NCBI GenBank assembly: GCA_004322275.1 | Contig: SCTA01000007.1 | Location: 1-64,000 of the forward strand | Source: a bacterium | Lineage (GTDB): Bacteria > Desulfobacterota > Deferrisomatia > Deferrisomatales > BM512 | Length of the DNA stretch: 64,000 nt | Reading direction: 5' to 3' | Shown: positions 61,246 to 64,000 of the stretch, piece by piece | Position numbering within the stretch: position 1 is the stretch's first letter | How the letters are laid out: each line of letters starts with the position of its first letter | Position numbers and translations under genes: made by a program | The notes under the pieces: generated by a model | Seen by the model: only the letters and a program-made list of their open reading frames with translations | The model's database searches: none | What the model was told of the DNA's origin: nothing

Positions 61246-62154
61246 ATGAACAGCTACGTGGATGGTCTCAAGAAACTCCTTCGAGAGCAGGATTTCGACA
61301 CACTTGAAGAGGCGCAAGCCTTCGTGGACAGGTACATGGCGAAGGTCAACGACACCCCGGTTGATGATTTTCTCGGGTTGACGCCGTCGATGATGTATCG
61401 GTTCCTCTATTTCCCGTTCGACTCCCCGGACCTCGTCGTCTTCCCGGAAACCGTAAACGATTCCGGTTCAGCGCCGGTAGCGAGGCTTTTTGGCCTCATC
61501 GCGGCTGCGGCAGGGCCAAACGGTCTCAAGAGCACGGCAAAGGGTAACCTGCCTCGCAACTTTTGCCGGGAAACGGCCGTTGAATTTTTCGGTCCGGTTG
61601 AATACGCCGAAAGAACGAGCTTTGGCGGCATCAACCGGGAGGAGGATTTCGAGGAGCTAAACGTTGTCCGCCACCTTGCCGAAATCACCGGTTTGCTCAG
61701 GAAGTACAAGGGGCGCTTCATCCTGACGCGGAAGTACAAGCAACTTCTCTCGGAAAAGGGCGAAGGGGCCGTATACCCGTTTCTGCTGAAGGGCTACGTG
61801 AAGGAGTTCAACTGGGGGTACATGGACGGATACCCGAAATTGCGGATCCTGCAGAGCTCGTTTCTGTTCACGCTCTGTGCCGTAAAGAAGTTCGGCGACA
61901 AGCCACGCAGCAACGAATTTTACGAGAGCCTGTATTTAAAGGCCTTCCCGATGGTTCTCGAAGAAGTCCCAAAGGACTTTTTCATGCCGCCCGAAACCCT
62001 TTTCAGGTCGTGTTACAGCTTGAGGATGCTCAAGAGGTTTATGGTCTTCTTCGGATTGGCTATGGCAGAAGAAAAAAAAGACAACAAATTCAGCCGCGAT
62101 TTCACCATCTCAAGCACTTCCCTTCTGAGCGAAGCGGTAAGATTTAAGATGTAG
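61246..62154 (+). CDS. Conserved protein of unknown function (often near pRiA4b ORF-3-like genes)
   Basis: The 302-aa protein has a recognisable pattern: an N-terminal helix (LEEAQAFVDRYMAKVN), then DDFLGLTPSMMYRFLYFPFDSPDLV, KSTAKGNLPRNFCRETAVEFF, GINREEDFEELNVVRHLAEITGLLRKYKGRFILTRKYKQLL and FNWGYMDGYPKLRILQSS. I associate this layout with a family of uncharacterised proteins scattered among bacteria and sometimes next to plasmid pRiA4b ORF-3-like proteins, but I cannot give a function. The Arg/Lys-rich middle resembles winged-helix DNA-binding proteins. It stands alone between the ATPase operon and a patch of dispersed repeats, so it may be mobile. Confidence 0.65.
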   Translation: MNSYVDGLKKLLREQDFDTLEEAQAFVDRYMAKVNDTPVDDFLGLTPSMMYRFLYFPFDSPDLVVFPETVNDSGSAPVARLFGLIAAAAGPNGLKSTAKGNLPRNFCRETAVEFFGPVEYAERTSFGGINREEDFEELNVVRHLAEITGLLRKYKGRFILTRKYKQLLSEKGEGAVYPFLLKGYVKEFNWGYMDGYPKLRILQSSFLFTLCAVKKFGDKPRSNEFYESLYLKAFPMVLEEVPKDFFMPPETLFRSCYSLRMLKRFMVFFGLAMAEEKKDNKFSRDFTISSTSLLSEAVRFKM

Positions 62155-62173
62155 GGCCCTGAACAAGGAGGGG

Positions 62174-62260
62174 AATTAAGTGTGCTGGTCCAGAGAGAGC
62201 AATTAAGTATACTGCCACCAATCCCCACCAATCCCCCGTCCACCAATCCCCCGTTACGCA
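62174..62260. repeat. AATTAAGTATACTG-type repeats and CCAATCCCC units
   Basis: AATTAAGTGTGCTG (62174-62187) and AATTAAGTATACTG (62201-62214) repeat the motif found three times at 18588-18667. They are followed by four CACCAATCCCC-type units. The 62155-62620 gap contains this block, the palindrome at 62348-62368 and a riboswitch; no gene is visible in it. Confidence 0.7.
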
Positions 62261-62347
62261 AAATCCGTAAAGGAAGGGTTGTATCCCTCCGAATGGTGCG
62301 ACGGCGGCGACATGGATGGCATCGGTTGGGATTAACGCACGGGAATT

Positions 62348-62368
62348 GATGCGTTACGCTAACGCATC
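62348..62368. repeat. REP-like palindrome related to 3008-3033
   Basis: A perfect 9-bp palindrome GATGCGTTA-CGC-TAACGCATC, followed by CTACAC. The inverse orientation of the same unit, with one mismatch and a longer loop, is at 3008-3033. Units of this type are widely dispersed in proteobacterial genomes. Confidence 0.65.
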
Positions 62369-62472
62369 CTACACGGCTCATCAACTGAGTTGGCGGAACG
62401 TAGCGATACCACAAATGGCGTCCCTGAACCAGTAACTATTTGATTTCCTTTGGTGACATGCTTTACACTACC

Positions 62473-62530
62473 GGCAATGGAGATGGCATTCCTCCGATTA
62501 ACCGCCCCTGGGGCTGATGATGCCTGCATT
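62473..62530 (+). promoter_or_regulatory. Fluoride riboswitch (crcB motif)
   Basis: The sequence has the fluoride riboswitch landmarks in order: GGCAATGGAGATGGCATTCC, then TCC, ATTAACCGCC, a GCCCC/GGGGC stem, and GGCTGATGATGCCTGC. This is nearly the known Pseudomonas syringae-type aptamer, with the same GATGGCATTCCTCC core and the same GCTGATGATGCCT end that forms the pseudoknot around the fluoride site. It lies about 90 bp upstream of a CLC-type gene whose sequence matches fluoride exporters, so fluoride binding should switch that gene on. Confidence 0.9.
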
Positions 62531-62620
62531 TATTCCCTCTGAAGCGGAAGGTGTAGGTATGCGTTTAAATATGTTCTCGCCTGGTCCGGGTATGTGGCAA
62601 AGCGCCACGGCTGGACGCTC

Positions 62621-63904
62621 ATGAAAACCCCCAAACATCCGGAACAAATGGATATGTTGCCCTACATGGGCAAGTGGCTGTTGCTAGCCTTTGGAGTGGC
62701 CGCTCTTGCAGGCACGGCTTCGGCGTTTTTTCTTTTCGCGCTTGAATGGGCGACTGAAACACGCGAGGCCAATCTTTGGCTGCCTGGCCTCCTTCCTCTG
62801 GCCGGGTTTGCCGTTGGCTGGATATATTTTCGCTTCGGCAAGAATGTCGAGGCCGGCAACAACCTCCTGATTGATGAAATCCACGATCCAAAGAAGGTGA
62901 TTCCGCGCCGCATGGTGCCTTTGGTGCTGGGCGGAACCATCATCTCTCATTTGTTCGGCGCATCGGTTGGCCGAGAGGGGACCGCCGTGCAAATGGGCGG
63001 CGCTCTTGCCGACCAGCTTACCCGCATATTCAGGCTGGGGCGCGAGGACAGGCGAATCCTGCTTATGGCCGGAATAAGCGCCGGATTTGCCTCTGTTTTC
63101 GGAACACCTCTGGCTGGCGCTATTTTTGGCATGGAAGTTTTGGCGATCGGGCGGCTTCGGTACGATGCAATAATGCCCTGTATGGTCGCTGCAATAGCGG
63201 CTGACCAGGCAGGTTTGCTTTGGGGCGTGCGGCATACCCATTACGTGATTCCCCATGTCCCCGACTTAACATTATGGAGTTTTGCCGCGATGATAATCGC
63301 GGGTGCGTTATTTGGCGTCACCGGCAAGGTGTTCGCCGACTCGACTCACAGGTTGAGCCGGTTTATGAAAAAAACAATCGCCTACGCTCCGCTTCGACCG
63401 ATGCTGGGCAGCATTCCTGTTATTGCCGGGGTTTTCCTTCTCGGCGCCGATCGATATATCGGCCTTGGAATTCCAGCCATAGTAGAGGCTTTTAAGCATC
63501 CCGTTGCGCCTTATGATTTCGCCGGAAAGATGGTCTTCACTGTGGTATCTCTCGGCAGCGGCTTCAAAGGCGGAGAAGTAACGCCGCTCTTTTACATCGG
63601 GGCTACCCTGGGCAACGCGCTTGCCCCTTTGCTCCGGATGCCGTTGCCGCTCTTGGCCGGTATCGGTTTCGTCGCGGTTTTTGCAGGCGCGGCCAACACG
63701 CCCATAGCCTCTACCCTTATGGCTATGGAACTCTTTGGCGCGGAAGTCGGCATATTTGCGGCCATCGCATGCGTGGTGAGTTACCTCTTCTCGGGCCATA
63801 CGGGAATTTATCATGCCCAGAGGGTAGGCCAGGCCAAGCACAGCAAGGCTCCGGAAGAGTCCCGGTCAGATGAATTGTCACCAAATCCAAGGGTTTACCG
63901 GTAG
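62621..63904 (+). CDS. CLC-F family fluoride exporter
   Basis: From the ATG at 62621 the 427-aa protein is a CLC-fold transporter with about ten or more membrane helices. It has the CLC-F branch features: LGGTIISHLFGASVGREGTAVQMGGALAD in the first ion-binding loop (GREGT in place of the GKEGP of chloride CLCs), FGTPLAGAIFGMEVL, and GSGFKGGEVTPLFYIGATLGNAL. CLC-F proteins exchange fluoride for protons to expel toxic fluoride. The fluoride riboswitch upstream strongly supports the role. A GTG at 62594 would give a longer N-terminus; neither start has a clear ribosome site. The polar C-terminal tail is short and lacks CBS domains. Confidence 0.92.
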   Translation: MKTPKHPEQMDMLPYMGKWLLLAFGVAALAGTASAFFLFALEWATETREANLWLPGLLPLAGFAVGWIYFRFGKNVEAGNNLLIDEIHDPKKVIPRRMVPLVLGGTIISHLFGASVGREGTAVQMGGALADQLTRIFRLGREDRRILLMAGISAGFASVFGTPLAGAIFGMEVLAIGRLRYDAIMPCMVAAIAADQAGLLWGVRHTHYVIPHVPDLTLWSFAAMIIAGALFGVTGKVFADSTHRLSRFMKKTIAYAPLRPMLGSIPVIAGVFLLGADRYIGLGIPAIVEAFKHPVAPYDFAGKMVFTVVSLGSGFKGGEVTPLFYIGATLGNALAPLLRMPLPLLAGIGFVAVFAGAANTPIASTLMAMELFGAEVGIFAAIACVVSYLFSGHTGIYHAQRVGQAKHSKAPEESRSDELSPNPRVYR

Positions 63905-63910
63905 TAACGA

Positions 63911-64000
63911 TTACGGTTGTGAGGCGGGCTCTGGAACTGGGTCTGTCTGCTCCGTTTGCGGCTCGGCCTGCTGCTCTTCGGCGGGCTCCTCTATGAATTC
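63911..64000 (-). CDS. 3' end of a minus-strand gene (partial)
   Basis: A minus-strand frame is open from the window edge to a TAA at 63911-63913. The 29 residues visible form an acidic, Pro/Gln/Glu-rich tail (EEPAEEQQAEPQTEQTDP), like a disordered C-terminus. The rest of the gene lies outside the window, so no function can be given. It converges on the fluoride exporter gene. Confidence 0.4.
   Translation of the reverse strand, partial: EFIEEPAEEQQAEPQTEQTDPVPEPASQP

Overview
The window is 64 kb of GC-rich bacterial DNA with dense, mostly operonic genes, no rRNA and one tRNA. The gene content is Gram-negative: outer-membrane efflux protein, RND pump, many lipoproteins, periplasmic sensors. 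A complete V/A-type ATPase operon, GTP-dependent PEP carboxykinase, an MopA/thrombospondin-type calcium-repeat lipoprotein, a haem-binding (Tll0287-like) sensor kinase and a probable selenoprotein together suggest an anaerobic or facultative deltaproteobacterial-grade organism (Desulfuromonadota/Desulfobacterota or similar). This placement is an inference from gene content, not from a marker gene.

Layout. 1-4.9 kb is accessory: palindrome-rich DNA, an AT-rich HD-domain gene that looks acquired, a chimeric livF/livG remnant, dispersed repeats, an orphan solute-binding protein and a hairpin-bracketed repeat unit. 4.9-7.8 kb (minus) holds a TMTC-like GT-C membrane protein and an MscS channel. 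8.0-14.7 kb (plus) is a TetR (CecR-type)-RND tripartite efflux operon. 14.8-17.8 kb holds a DUF1003 protein and a large Cys/Asp-rich lipoprotein. 17.9-20.3 kb is a repeat-rich patch around tRNA-Ser(UGA) with two VOC-fold proteins. 20.3-26.3 kb holds pckG, a lipase-like/leucine-rich-repeat lipoprotein and a DUF4136-like lipoprotein. 26.3-29.6 kb (minus) is a cysK plus two-transsulfuration-enzyme operon. 30.7-36.0 kb (minus) is a ybhGFSR-type ABC exporter. 36-48.7 kb contains a hybrid histidine kinase, yaiI, deaD, srkA, an RRM protein, a spermidine-synthase-like protein, a selenocysteine-type rhodanese, a TSUP transporter and a NarL-type two-component pair. 48.8-52.0 kb is a polyprenyl-sugar/GT-C glycosylation cluster. 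53-61.1 kb is the V/A-ATPase operon (G/H-like, I, K, E, C, F, A, B, D). The right end has an orphan family gene, more dispersed repeats and a fluoride riboswitch driving a CLC-F fluoride exporter.

The strongest hidden feature is at 44479-44838. A rhodanese-domain gene is interrupted by an in-frame TGA exactly where the catalytic cysteine belongs, and a GGUC-apical-loop hairpin follows about 21 nt later, as expected of a bacterial SECIS. A simple gene caller would split or truncate this gene. Its stop codon lies in the terminal repeat of a 258-bp MITE-like element whose other end supplies the stop codon of the converging gene. Several other short inverted-repeat elements (19201-19347, 19376-19499, 4547-4833) and two kinds of repeat shared between distant parts of the window show that non-autonomous elements have been active here.
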